From the NCBI RefSeq assembly GCF_017355835.1, contig NZ_JAFEWF010000008.1:434001-498000 (forward strand): 64,000 nucleotides of DNA. Reading direction: 5' to 3'. The notes beneath the pieces are model-generated. The model did no database searches and was not told the DNA's origin. It saw nothing but the letters and a program-made list of their open reading frames with translations. The translations under genes and the position numbers were made by a program. Each line of letters starts with the position of its first letter. Position 1 is the stretch's first letter. This DNA comes from Desertivirga brevis (GTDB taxonomy: Bacteria > Bacteroidota > Bacteroidia > Sphingobacteriales > Sphingobacteriaceae). Of this stretch, positions 56,466 through 64,000 are shown piece by piece.

Positions 56466-57158
56466 ATGGCACTCCTTCTTCAAATAGAAACTTCCACTAC
56501 TTCTTGTTCTGTGGCACTTGCAGAAAATGGCTCTTTGTTATTCGTAAAGGAATTGAACGAAAGAAATATTCATGCCAGTCATATAACACTCTTCATTGAA
56601 GAAGTATTAAAGGCTTCTGGAAAGTCAATGTCAGAACTGGATGCGGTAGCTGTTAGTAAAGGCCCTGGTTCTTACACAGGCTTGCGAATTGGAGTATCTG
56701 CTGCCAAGGGATTATGTTACGCGCTCGACATCCCGCTTATTGCCGTAAGTACCTTACAAGCCATGGCTGCAGGTATTTGTAACAAATTTACTGAGGAAGA
56801 CTTTTTGTTTTGCCCAATGATTGATGCCCGAAGAATGGAAGTTTATACAGCTTTATTCGATAAAGAGCTAACAGAGGTTTCTCCAATAGAAGCTAAGATC
56901 ATCGATAAAGAGTCGTTCTCAGAGTTTCTTACATCATATTCCATTGTCTTTTTTGGAGATGGTGCAGAGAAGTGCCAGGATGTTTTAGGTAACTCAGGGA
57001 AAGCTCTTTTTGTAACCGATTTTTATAATTCGGCAGCACACTTCTCAGAAATAGCTCTTAATAAATTCAGGGCCCAGCAGTTTGAAGATGTCGCTTATTT
57101 CGAGCCCTATTACCTTAAAGACTTCCTTGTGGCAAAGCCTAAATCACAGCTTTCCTGA
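56466..57158 (+). CDS. tsaB: tRNA N6-threonylcarbamoyladenosine biosynthesis protein TsaB
   Basis: A 230-residue cytosolic protein that pairs with TsaD in making the t6A base in tRNAs reading ANN codons. The N-terminal ASKHA fold is clear: LQIETSTTSCSVALAENGS, AVSKGPGSYTGLRIGVSAAKG and the IPLIAVSTLQAMA segment (landmarks at about 5-105). Length is normal for Bacteroidota TsaB. Upstream, CATCTTTG (56450-56457) is a near match to the -7 promoter box. Its last 15 bases overlap the end of the convergent gene. Confidence 0.95.
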   Translation: MALLLQIETSTTSCSVALAENGSLLFVKELNERNIHASHITLFIEEVLKASGKSMSELDAVAVSKGPGSYTGLRIGVSAAKGLCYALDIPLIAVSTLQAMAAGICNKFTEEDFLFCPMIDARRMEVYTALFDKELTEVSPIEAKIIDKESFSEFLTSYSIVFFGDGAEKCQDVLGNSGKALFVTDFYNSAAHFSEIALNKFRAQQFEDVAYFEPYYLKDFLVAKPKSQLS

Positions 57159-58568
57159 TTTTTTAGGCTTTTTACTAAAGGCAGGCTCAACTCCCGGTAT
57201 CTCGCTGCTGTTTTGCCAATGGTAGAGCACTTTCCCGAATTTTAAAGCAAATCCTAAATAAGCAGAGGCTCCTGTATATCCTTTTCCTTTCGGTATATCG
57301 TTTTGACGCCTGTCTGCCAGATCTGCTTGCATTGCTGATATTCCATTACTCAATGCAATAGTCTTAAATAGTCTGTCGCTGCCAAGGAAAAACTCTACGT
57401 TTGGCTTTTTGTACATGATTTGCCCTCCTAATTCAAATATTCCTCTGAAGTCATAGCCAGAAGTGAGACTGAACTTCCAGGCCCGGTAATTATAATTGTT
57501 CACTAATACCGCGTTCCCATATTGGTTGAATAGGTTCTTCGAAAGGATGAGGTTTGGCTGGTACCTATCATAGGTCTTGCTTAAAAGGATCTGGGCCTTT
57601 CCGTTGATACTGGATGTGAACCTTTCGTTAGTGGGATCTTTCAGGACATCGTCTTTCAGGCTTTCTGTCAATTGCTTATCTATATCCTTTGGGCTAGAGG
57701 CATCTATACTTATTTGCTCGTCAATGGTATATTTATAAGGAGTTTTACGCCACATAATGAAGCCAAGGTCTTTTATATTTCCAAGTATATAGAGTCCACT
57801 TAATGTACGGTAGTTGAAGCCGGCCGACAAGGCCAGTCCTGGATTTTGAATATGAGGGATTAGGGATCGCTTGCTAAAATTGTTATAAAGGAAGTTGGTA
57901 AGATAGTACCCCTTTAGGGAAGCATTAAACACTTGGGCATCTTGGTCTATAGCCAATTCTGATTGACTGATCGATAACTTTGAAAAGAGCATCCCGCTTA
58001 GGTAGCTTAATTTTGCGCCAAAGGCTAACCGTTTGTTGTAGTCTTCCCGATAGGTTAAACTGAATTGGTGATACGACTGGGCCTTTCCATAATCATTCAA
58101 AGTGTTTTTATAATATGTTTTATCCTCTACTAGCGGGTTTTGAAAAGTGGTAAACGTTTGATTGGTTATGGCATAATCTCCCTCCGTTTTTACCTGCCAG
58201 GATAAACCGAACTCCCGGTTATACTTGACCGTTTTGAATATACGGAGCATTCCCAGATATATGTTTTGATCTGCAAAGATCCTGTTGTATTGAGTGCTGT
58301 TATTATCTAAACCTTTTGTATCAAGCGGCCCAGAGTAAAATAACTGCCTGATTGTGTTATCAGCAGGGCCACGTCCTGCCACTGAAAGTCCTCCGGTAGG
58401 GATAAGGAAGTTGAAGGCTATACGCTTGCTGGTATCCGCTATAAATGCTTTTTGAGCAGGGTTTTCAAATGAATCATAAAGTGTACCAGTATTGAATAAA
58501 CCCCAATGTTGGCCCTGTATGGTGATTGAAACGGTTAAAAGGATTGTCAGGAGAGCAAACTTGTACAT
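57144..58568 (-). CDS. DUF5723-like outer-membrane barrel protein
   Basis: A protein of about 474 residues from ATG 58568 (signal peptide MYKFALLTILL..., cleavage near IQGQH); an ATG at 58601 would add 11 residues and overlap the upstream gene. The N-terminal FNTGTLYDSFENPAQKAF pattern and the repeated amphipathic beta strands resemble DUF5723 barrel proteins of Bacteroidota, whose function is unknown. Its start follows the preceding stop by one base (TAGCATG), so it is the last gene of a three-gene operon. Confidence 0.85.
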   Translation of the reverse strand: MYKFALLTILLTVSITIQGQHWGLFNTGTLYDSFENPAQKAFIADTSKRIAFNFLIPTGGLSVAGRGPADNTIRQLFYSGPLDTKGLDNNSTQYNRIFADQNIYLGMLRIFKTVKYNREFGLSWQVKTEGDYAITNQTFTTFQNPLVEDKTYYKNTLNDYGKAQSYHQFSLTYREDYNKRLAFGAKLSYLSGMLFSKLSISQSELAIDQDAQVFNASLKGYYLTNFLYNNFSKRSLIPHIQNPGLALSAGFNYRTLSGLYILGNIKDLGFIMWRKTPYKYTIDEQISIDASSPKDIDKQLTESLKDDVLKDPTNERFTSSINGKAQILLSKTYDRYQPNLILSKNLFNQYGNAVLVNNYNYRAWKFSLTSGYDFRGIFELGGQIMYKKPNVEFFLGSDRLFKTIALSNGISAMQADLADRRQNDIPKGKGYTGASAYLGFALKFGKVLYHWQNSSEIPGVEPAFSKKPKKSGKL

Positions 58569-58569
58569 G

Positions 58570-58968
58570 CTAGAATTTATAAAGGCCAAAGTTATTTCCA
58601 ACTCCCGAAATTGAATAATGCGGCTTGTAATTATTGACTGGACCAGCTAGAGTATAACCATCTCCTTTTACAGGAAAACCTTGTAACAAGTTACCGTCTT
58701 CATTGAATAAAAACAAGTCATTTACACTATTATCAAGGGCTGCAAACAGTGAAGAAAATTTGTTCTTTTTAAATAAAAACAGACTCTTTTTTGATCTTGT
58801 ATTGAAGCTACTTGCTGAGACAACAGTCCCATCCAAACGCGTTATAGAAAGGCTTCGTTCATTAAGAAAAATATATTCAGGCTTCTCGTCGCCAACAACA
58901 TTTGCATAAGCAAACGAGCATGTCCCTTTGTTATCGGGAGCCTGTTTTTTCGTTATCGTCCCTTTCAT
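58570..58968 (-). CDS. Short protein, probable C-terminal propeller remnant of the upstream gene
   Basis: The 132-residue product has no signal peptide. Segments such as FAYANVVGDEKPEYIFLN, SLSITRLDG, LFLFNEDGNLLQGFPV resemble the last blades of the beta-propeller that, as I recall from related Sphingobacteria, follows the DUF3352-like part in one long protein. Here it overlaps the upstream stop by ATGA (58965-58968). The likely origin is an internal deletion that left the end of the propeller in a separate, still coupled frame. Whether it is made and stable cannot be told. Confidence 0.65.
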   Translation of the reverse strand: MKGTITKKQAPDNKGTCSFAYANVVGDEKPEYIFLNERSLSITRLDGTVVSASSFNTRSKKSLFLFKKNKFSSLFAALDNSVNDLFLFNEDGNLLQGFPVKGDGYTLAGPVNNYKPHYSISGVGNNFGLYKF

Positions 58969-60620
58969 TTATTGCTTATTGTATTTTTCGATACCTCTGA
59001 TGGTTTGAGGCTGGTGCTTGATTTGTAATTGGCGTAAAGGTTCGTGAAGAAATGCCCATCATCGCTGCTCCACTGGTAGGATAGCCCATAGAAACCTTTT
59101 AAGCCATAACCATCACTCTTAAATATATTAAAGTAATTGGTTTTTATAGAAGCTTTTAAAAGGTTCTGTGCATTCTTATTGTTGACGAAATAGAATATGT
59201 TGCTCTGATTAGCAATAAATTGATTATGGTCTGCAAACTCCGGTGTATTTACCAATAGCCTATCACCATTATAATTATTGATATAGTTTGTAATAACGCT
59301 GGTGTTGTTTGACAATATAAGGTAGTTGTCTACAACGGAGAAATAAGGACGTGAAAACTGTTTTAAGGGATCCCCGAGATAGTAGTAGAACAGATTGGAA
59401 TTATTAAGCCTCCCTATCTGCTCGTTAAACTCGTCGCTAACTTGTTCCAGCGTCAACCTTACTTCTCTTCCGTTCTTAACCTTAATGAGCGCAAGTCGTT
59501 CCCTTCCTTCTGTTTCCAGAACAGCAAATTCGTTTCCAAGGTAAGGTTTTAGCTCTTTGTCAAGATCAACTCCTGTTTTTTCTTTAACTAAGTTCAGTTG
59601 GTTCTGAAGCTTCGACAATTCCTTTCTACGGTCAAAAAAGTTATGCAGCTTGTTCTCAAAGGCTTGATAATCGGAGACTCCAAAACAAATAAAGTAAGAG
59701 AGGTTATGGGGCATTATTTGTTTTAAATCGTTCTTTACAGGTTCTTGATTTAAAAATAAACCCAGGTACGTTGGAGCGGTACTGTCAATCTTACTAATGC
59801 CATTAAACATCAAAGCATCACTTTTAAAGTTCATGTTCAGAGAGGAGATACCTTTTACCCTTGTAATTAAAGTAAGCGCACCGTTGGGCTTGTTTTGGGT
59901 ATATTGACCAATAAAGTCGGCGCTACGGTTATGATTAATAAAGATATTTACCGGTGAGTTTTGATTATGGTTTACAGAATAATCAATCTCTTTAACAAAG
60001 TCGCCGTCTATCCTGGCACTTCCTTTCTTTATACTTCGATTTAGTAGTTCTTCAGAAAAGCTTCCTGTTACCACCCCTCCGTCAAGGAAGATAAAAAAAG
60101 GCTTATTTAAAGATTTAATAGAGATAGCATATACACTTGTGCCAGAGTTTTTTTTAATGGAAGCCTCGCTGTTTTTTTCAAAAGCGTCCTCAACATCCGA
60201 AACATCAAAACCTTCATTTAGATTTATGGAGTAAAGGAAATCTACAGAATCCGCCCTATTAGGATGCAATGAGATAAAAATATTCTCATTGGAAATGGCT
60301 TCTTCAAAAGCAGGATGTCTGAGGAGGGCTTGTTGTAGCTGCTTGATTTCGTTTGCCCTCTGTTCACCCACTACTGCATCAAAAAGCTCAAAGTCCTGAA
60401 ATATATCGTAAAACGACTGGTCATTGTTGAAATTCAGGATAAAAGCAGCATCTTCCGGAATATTTTTAAGGGCTTTTGAAACGTTATTATTATGCACAGC
60501 CAGAGCAGAAAAATATTTGATGGCCATAGCAATGATTGCTATGAGCAGAACGATGCTTAGTGCGATGGTTTTTCTCATTGGATTCCACAAAATTAGCTTT
60601 TTAAGCGAAAGAAATCTCAT
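58965..60620 (-). CDS. DUF3352-like membrane-anchored envelope protein, probably shortened
   Basis: A 551-residue protein with one N-terminal membrane anchor (about 17-38; if ATG 60578 is the true start, about 3-24) and a large periplasmic part. Segments such as IPEDAAFILNFNND, YLGNEFAVLETEG and NNTSVITNYINNY fit the DUF3352 pattern. The protein ends soon after ANYKSSTSLKPSEVSK, where relatives that I recall continue into a propeller; the next gene looks like the rest of that propeller. It is the first gene of the operon ending at 57144. Confidence 0.75.
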   Translation of the reverse strand: MRFLSLKKLILWNPMRKTIALSIVLLIAIIAMAIKYFSALAVHNNNVSKALKNIPEDAAFILNFNNDQSFYDIFQDFELFDAVVGEQRANEIKQLQQALLRHPAFEEAISNENIFISLHPNRADSVDFLYSINLNEGFDVSDVEDAFEKNSEASIKKNSGTSVYAISIKSLNKPFFIFLDGGVVTGSFSEELLNRSIKKGSARIDGDFVKEIDYSVNHNQNSPVNIFINHNRSADFIGQYTQNKPNGALTLITRVKGISSLNMNFKSDALMFNGISKIDSTAPTYLGLFLNQEPVKNDLKQIMPHNLSYFICFGVSDYQAFENKLHNFFDRRKELSKLQNQLNLVKEKTGVDLDKELKPYLGNEFAVLETEGRERLALIKVKNGREVRLTLEQVSDEFNEQIGRLNNSNLFYYYLGDPLKQFSRPYFSVVDNYLILSNNTSVITNYINNYNGDRLLVNTPEFADHNQFIANQSNIFYFVNNKNAQNLLKASIKTNYFNIFKSDGYGLKGFYGLSYQWSSDDGHFFTNLYANYKSSTSLKPSEVSKNTISNK

Positions 60621-60645
60621 TACTATAGTTAAATTAGCACACCAT

Positions 60646-61038
60646 ATGAATAGAAAGATTCTTATTACGGCAAGCGTTTTCGGTGCTATAGCCGTGATTC
60701 TCGGAGCATTCGGAGCTCATGGATTAAAGGCGCATATTACATCTCAGGATCTGGAGAACTGGAGGACAGCTGTAAGCTACCATTTTTATCATACACTCGC
60801 ATTGTTATTCCTTTCATTAACAGCTACCAGAAGCAAGGTAAGTACAATTGCTTATTGGTCATTCACCATTGGAATTATACTTTTTTCAGGGTCGATCTAT
60901 CTTTTGAGTACAAGGTCAATAACTGGTTTAAACTGGGCTTTCCTCGGGCCGGTAACTCCACTGGGCGGACTTCTTTTTATCGTGGGATGGGTTTCTTTAT
61001 TGGTAACAGGTCTAAAAAAAGGTGATGCTCGAGTTTAA
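60646..61038 (+). CDS. DUF423-family small membrane protein
   Basis: A 130-residue inner-membrane protein with four helices. The start ATG 60646 (MNRKILITASVFGAIAVILG) is chosen; upstream in-frame ATGs lie inside the opposite-strand gene. GAFGAHGLK, AVSYHFYHTLALL, GSIYLLS and LGPVTPLGG are the family landmarks. Its function is unknown. It overlaps the priA start by 14 bases and is divergent from the DUF3352-like gene with only 25 bases between, so its promoter must lie within or next to that gene. Confidence 0.93.
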   Translation: MNRKILITASVFGAIAVILGAFGAHGLKAHITSQDLENWRTAVSYHFYHTLALLFLSLTATRSKVSTIAYWSFTIGIILFSGSIYLLSTRSITGLNWAFLGPVTPLGGLLFIVGWVSLLVTGLKKGDARV

Positions 61039-63505
61039 CGAGACTGTGGCCGGAAGGCAAACTTATTTTGTGGAGGTCATTCTTCCTCTTGCTATATCAA
61101 AAACCTACACTTACAGAGTACCTGCCACCTTGAATTCTCATATAAGGGTTGGTAAAAGGGTGATTGTACAATTTGGAAAGAGCAGGATCTATACGGCTAT
61201 AATCTATGCAATTACAGAGCAGGCCCCAACACTTTACGAAGCGAAATACATTCTGGATGTTCTTGACGACGAGCCTATAGTTAATCGCACTCAGTTACAG
61301 CTGTGGAGCTGGATTGCTGATTATTATATGTGTCACTTGGGCGAGGTAATGCAAGCGGCCTTGCCTGCCGCGCTAAAACTTGCGAGCGAGACTCGAATAC
61401 TGCTTTTGAAGGATTCTGAGTATGATAAGTCGCAGTTAACGGATAAGGAGTTTTTGGTGGTAGACGCACTTGAGATACAGCCAGAGCTAAAGGTTGGAGA
61501 TATAGCAAAGTTATTAGGCCAAAAAACAGTTTTTCCCTTGCTTAAGTCTCTTTTTAACAAAGGGGTAATACATATATCTGAAGAGGTAGTTGAACGGTAT
61601 AAACCGCGTAGAAAAGCCTACATAATGTTGAATCCACTGTATGAGGATGCCGACAGCAGAAGGGGACTGTTTGAAGTGCTCGAGCGTGCACCAAAACAAT
61701 TAGATGCTCTTTTGGCGTACTTCAAGTTAGCTAAAAATACAAAAGAAATCACAAGGGAGGCTTTACAAGAAGAATCCGGATGTAGCGCCAATGTGATAAA
61801 AGGCCTGGTAGAAAAAGAGATATTTATTCTTGACCATCGTGTTGTAAGTCGATTCAGTGACCAGGAGGTTGAGCTTCTGCAAAACTTTCAATTGAGCACT
61901 GGCCAGCAAACAGCTTTCAATAGTATTAAAGATCTTTTTACTGAGAAAGAGGTGGTTCTATTACATGGCGTCACCTCATCTGGTAAAACGCAGATCTATA
62001 TTCGCCTTATCGAGGAGATTCTGCAACAAGACAGGCAGGTACTCTATTTACTTCCCGAGATCGGCCTCACAACACAACTGATAGAACGACTTCGTCAATA
62101 TTTTGGCAACCAAATTGGTATCTACCATTCTAAGTTTAGCGACAATGAGAGAGCTGAGGTTTGGAACAAGGTTTTAAAAAATGAGTATAAGATCGTTCTC
62201 GGGGCCCGTTCTGCAGTCTTCCTTCCTTTCTCTGACCTAGGTTTGATCGTAGTTGACGAGGAACACGAGAACTCTTTTAAGCAATATGATCCAGCACCTC
62301 GCTATCATGCCCGAGACACCTCTGTTTTTTTGGCTCATTTACATAAAGCAAAAGTTTTGTTGGGATCGGCAACTCCTTCATTAGAAAGTTATTTTAATGC
62401 GCAGAGTGGTAAATACGGATTAGTGGAGCTCACAGAACGTTACGGGGTTTCTACATTGCCTAAAATAGAGATCGTAAGTATTTCTGAAGAAACAAGTAAG
62501 AAGACCATGCAGTCTCATTTTACTAGTGTCCTTGTTGAACAAATGAACAACGCCCTCGCGAATAAGGAACAGGTCATTTTGTTTCAGAACAGAAGGGGAT
62601 ATACCCCAGTGCTCCTTTGCCGTACATGCGGCTACTTACCTAAATGTATCAATTGCGATGTAAGTTTAACTTACCACAAAAGTTCAGGAAAGCTACATTG
62701 CCATTATTGCGGGTATAAGCAAGATACGGTTTCAATTTGCCCTGCATGCGGTTCGGTGCATATAGAACAAAAAGGCTTCGGTACCGAGAAGATTGAGGAT
62801 GATTTACAATATATTTTTCCCGATGCAAGAGTCGCCCGGCTGGATTTGGATACAACCAGGACCAAACACGGCTTCCAGCAGATACTAGGTGATTTTGAAG
62901 ATGGTAAGATCGATATTCTGGTAGGAACGCAGATGGTAGCTAAAGGATTAGATTTTGGTGCGGTAACAGTTATCGGCATTATTAGCGCCGATGGGCTGCT
63001 GAACTATCCCGATTTCAGGGCCTACGAGCGTAGCTTTCAATTGTTATCCCAGGTAGCGGGCCGCGCAGGCCGGAGGGACAAAGAGGGAAAAGTAATTATC
63101 CAAACCCATAACACTAAACATAGGGTGTTAGAACAGGTGATCAATAATAATTATGAGGAGCTGTATAAGACCGAAATCATTGAACGGAACAGCTTCCAGT
63201 ACCCACCCTTGTATAGATTAATAAAACTGGACGTAAAGCATAAAGAGTCAATGCTTTTAAGTGATATTGCTTTTAGGCTTGCAAATGAATTGAAGAAGAG
63301 TTTTGGTCCTCGTATTCTGGGTCCGGAAGATCCATTGGTATCCCGAATCCGCAACTTTTATATAAAGTCCATCTATCTAAAGATAGAAAGGAATGGAATT
63401 TCTCTTACTAAAGTTAAAGAGTACCTCAAAGACACGCTATTGAAGTTTGAGGCTGATAAAGCTAATAAAGGGGTGTTTATACAGGTAGATGTTGATCCCT
63501 ATTAG
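61025..63505 (+). CDS. priA: Primosomal replication restart helicase PriA
   Basis: An 826-residue superfamily 2 helicase that reloads the replisome at stalled forks. ATG 61025 is preferred over GTG 61022. The N-terminal DNA-binding region is followed by Walker A GVTSSGKT (about residue 320), the DEEH box (VVDEEHENSF, about 410), GSATPSLES, and a zinc cluster of paired cysteines between about 530 and 580 (CRTCGYLPKCINC, HCHYCGY, CPACG). The helicase C-terminal part includes GTQMVAKGLDF and QVAGRAGRRDKEG. Length is normal for Bacteroidota PriA. Its stop codon overlaps the stop of the convergent gene. Confidence 0.97.
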   Translation: MLEFNETVAGRQTYFVEVILPLAISKTYTYRVPATLNSHIRVGKRVIVQFGKSRIYTAIIYAITEQAPTLYEAKYILDVLDDEPIVNRTQLQLWSWIADYYMCHLGEVMQAALPAALKLASETRILLLKDSEYDKSQLTDKEFLVVDALEIQPELKVGDIAKLLGQKTVFPLLKSLFNKGVIHISEEVVERYKPRRKAYIMLNPLYEDADSRRGLFEVLERAPKQLDALLAYFKLAKNTKEITREALQEESGCSANVIKGLVEKEIFILDHRVVSRFSDQEVELLQNFQLSTGQQTAFNSIKDLFTEKEVVLLHGVTSSGKTQIYIRLIEEILQQDRQVLYLLPEIGLTTQLIERLRQYFGNQIGIYHSKFSDNERAEVWNKVLKNEYKIVLGARSAVFLPFSDLGLIVVDEEHENSFKQYDPAPRYHARDTSVFLAHLHKAKVLLGSATPSLESYFNAQSGKYGLVELTERYGVSTLPKIEIVSISEETSKKTMQSHFTSVLVEQMNNALANKEQVILFQNRRGYTPVLLCRTCGYLPKCINCDVSLTYHKSSGKLHCHYCGYKQDTVSICPACGSVHIEQKGFGTEKIEDDLQYIFPDARVARLDLDTTRTKHGFQQILGDFEDGKIDILVGTQMVAKGLDFGAVTVIGIISADGLLNYPDFRAYERSFQLLSQVAGRAGRRDKEGKVIIQTHNTKHRVLEQVINNNYEELYKTEIIERNSFQYPPLYRLIKLDVKHKESMLLSDIAFRLANELKKSFGPRILGPEDPLVSRIRNFYIKSIYLKIERNGISLTKVKEYLKDTLLKFEADKANKGVFIQVDVDPY

Positions 63506-64000
63506 TACTTCTCTGCAAAGTTATACTGTAAAGTGAGCAAACCTACAGGTCTTAGCAAGAACTCCCATTTCGAATAGTTATTTACTGTTCTTGTAAAGTT
63601 GCCGTCTCTAAATGCTCTTTCCTGCTTTTCGTAGCTGTATAAGAGGTCGAGACTGCTCTCTGCAGCAATAGTAATATGATCGATGACGTTGAACTTTATA
63701 CCAACCAAAGGAGAAATTGAAAACCCGTTTTTTTGTGTTTTGACATCATAAGGTGTAGTGTAGTTTAACGAAGTGGCATTTGACGAACTGCCTTTGAAGC
63801 TATTCCTTCTATACCCCAGATCAAATCCAAAATAAGGCTGAACGTTACCATAAATAATGTTTTTTTCGAAACCAAGGCGTAGTGCATTGTCCCTAAGTTT
63901 TCCTTTAGCTTCCTCGCACTCCTCGCAGTCATTTTTAAAGGCTACATCGTCCGAAAAGAAGTTTCCGGTAACCCTGTAACTGATCTGGTTATCATTGAAT
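63502..64000 (-). CDS. Outer-membrane beta-barrel protein, C-terminal part (5' end outside window)
   Basis: The minus-strand frame ends with TAA at 63502-63504 and stays open to the window edge, about 166 residues. An internal ATG at 63708 is not the true start. Alternating hydrophobic strands (VQPYFGFDLGYRRNSF, FSISPLVGIKFNVID, LLTLQYNFAEKY) show a small porin-like or opacity-type barrel. A short loop has a CEEC pair. The two stop codons here and in priA overlap, so there is no space for a terminator between them. Confidence 0.75.
   Translation of the reverse strand, partial: FNDNQISYRVTGNFFSDDVAFKNDCEECEEAKGKLRDNALRLGFEKNIIYGNVQPYFGFDLGYRRNSFKGSSSNATSLNYTTPYDVKTQKNGFSISPLVGIKFNVIDHITIAAESSLDLLYSYEKQERAFRDGNFTRTVNNYSKWEFLLRPVGLLTLQYNFAEKY

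Noticed and set aside
63502..63708. A 68-residue gene starting at 63708 on the minus strand
   Set aside because: The frame stays open upstream to the window edge with barrel-like sequence, so this is only the end of a larger gene.

Overview
The window looks like chromosomal DNA of a member of the Bacteroidota, most likely a soil or freshwater Sphingobacteriaceae (Pedobacter/Mucilaginibacter-like). The evidence is: paired SusC/SusD proteins, hybrid two-component regulators, an L34 ribosomal protein of the Sphingobacteria type, almost no Shine-Dalgarno sites, AT-rich intergenic DNA, and Bacteroidota promoters (TTTG, 19 bp, TAnnTTTG) before rpmH and tRNA-His. No transposase, integrase, phage gene or CRISPR array was found.

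Positions 1-41,040 hold two consecutive copies of a xylan-utilisation (Xus-type) core. Each copy reads: hybrid sensor/AraC regulator, SusC, SusD, a second SusC, a second SusD, a DUF1735-type lipoprotein (XusE position), GH10 lipoprotein. Copy 1 (1-16,119) has only the C-terminal part of its regulator inside the window. Copy 2 (23,502-41,040) is complete and ends at a strong terminator. The copy 2 GH10 has both catalytic glutamates and two inserted carbohydrate-binding modules. The copy 1 GH10 has lost both glutamates (NEP to YQP, SELD to SALD) and most other active-site residues, so it is probably a binding protein. Between the copies sits a tightly overlapping four-gene cassette (16,260-23,355): secreted unknown protein, STN-type TonB receptor, DUF4249 lipoprotein and MG2-domain protein.

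Positions 41,467-49,871 carry side-chain enzymes for decorated xylan/arabinoxylan: a CBM48-CE1 esterase broken by a one-base frameshift, an LpqC-type esterase, a GH127/GH146 beta-L-arabinofuranosidase, and two GH43 enzymes on opposite strands. The model is that surface lipoproteins capture and cut xylan, SusC/D pairs import oligosaccharides, periplasmic esterases and GH43/GH127 enzymes debranch them, and the regulators sense the products. The two regulators have nearly identical DNA-reading helices and may share operators.

From 49,900 onward the window is mostly housekeeping: small DUF1801 and DUF2200 proteins, an unknown protein with a Cys...His...Asp pattern, tRNA-His, a dicarboxylate symporter, an ECF sigma factor with a membrane partner, rpmH-rnpA-yidD, tsaB, an envelope operon that appears to include a relic propeller fragment, a DUF423 protein, priA, and the 3' end of an outer-membrane barrel gene.
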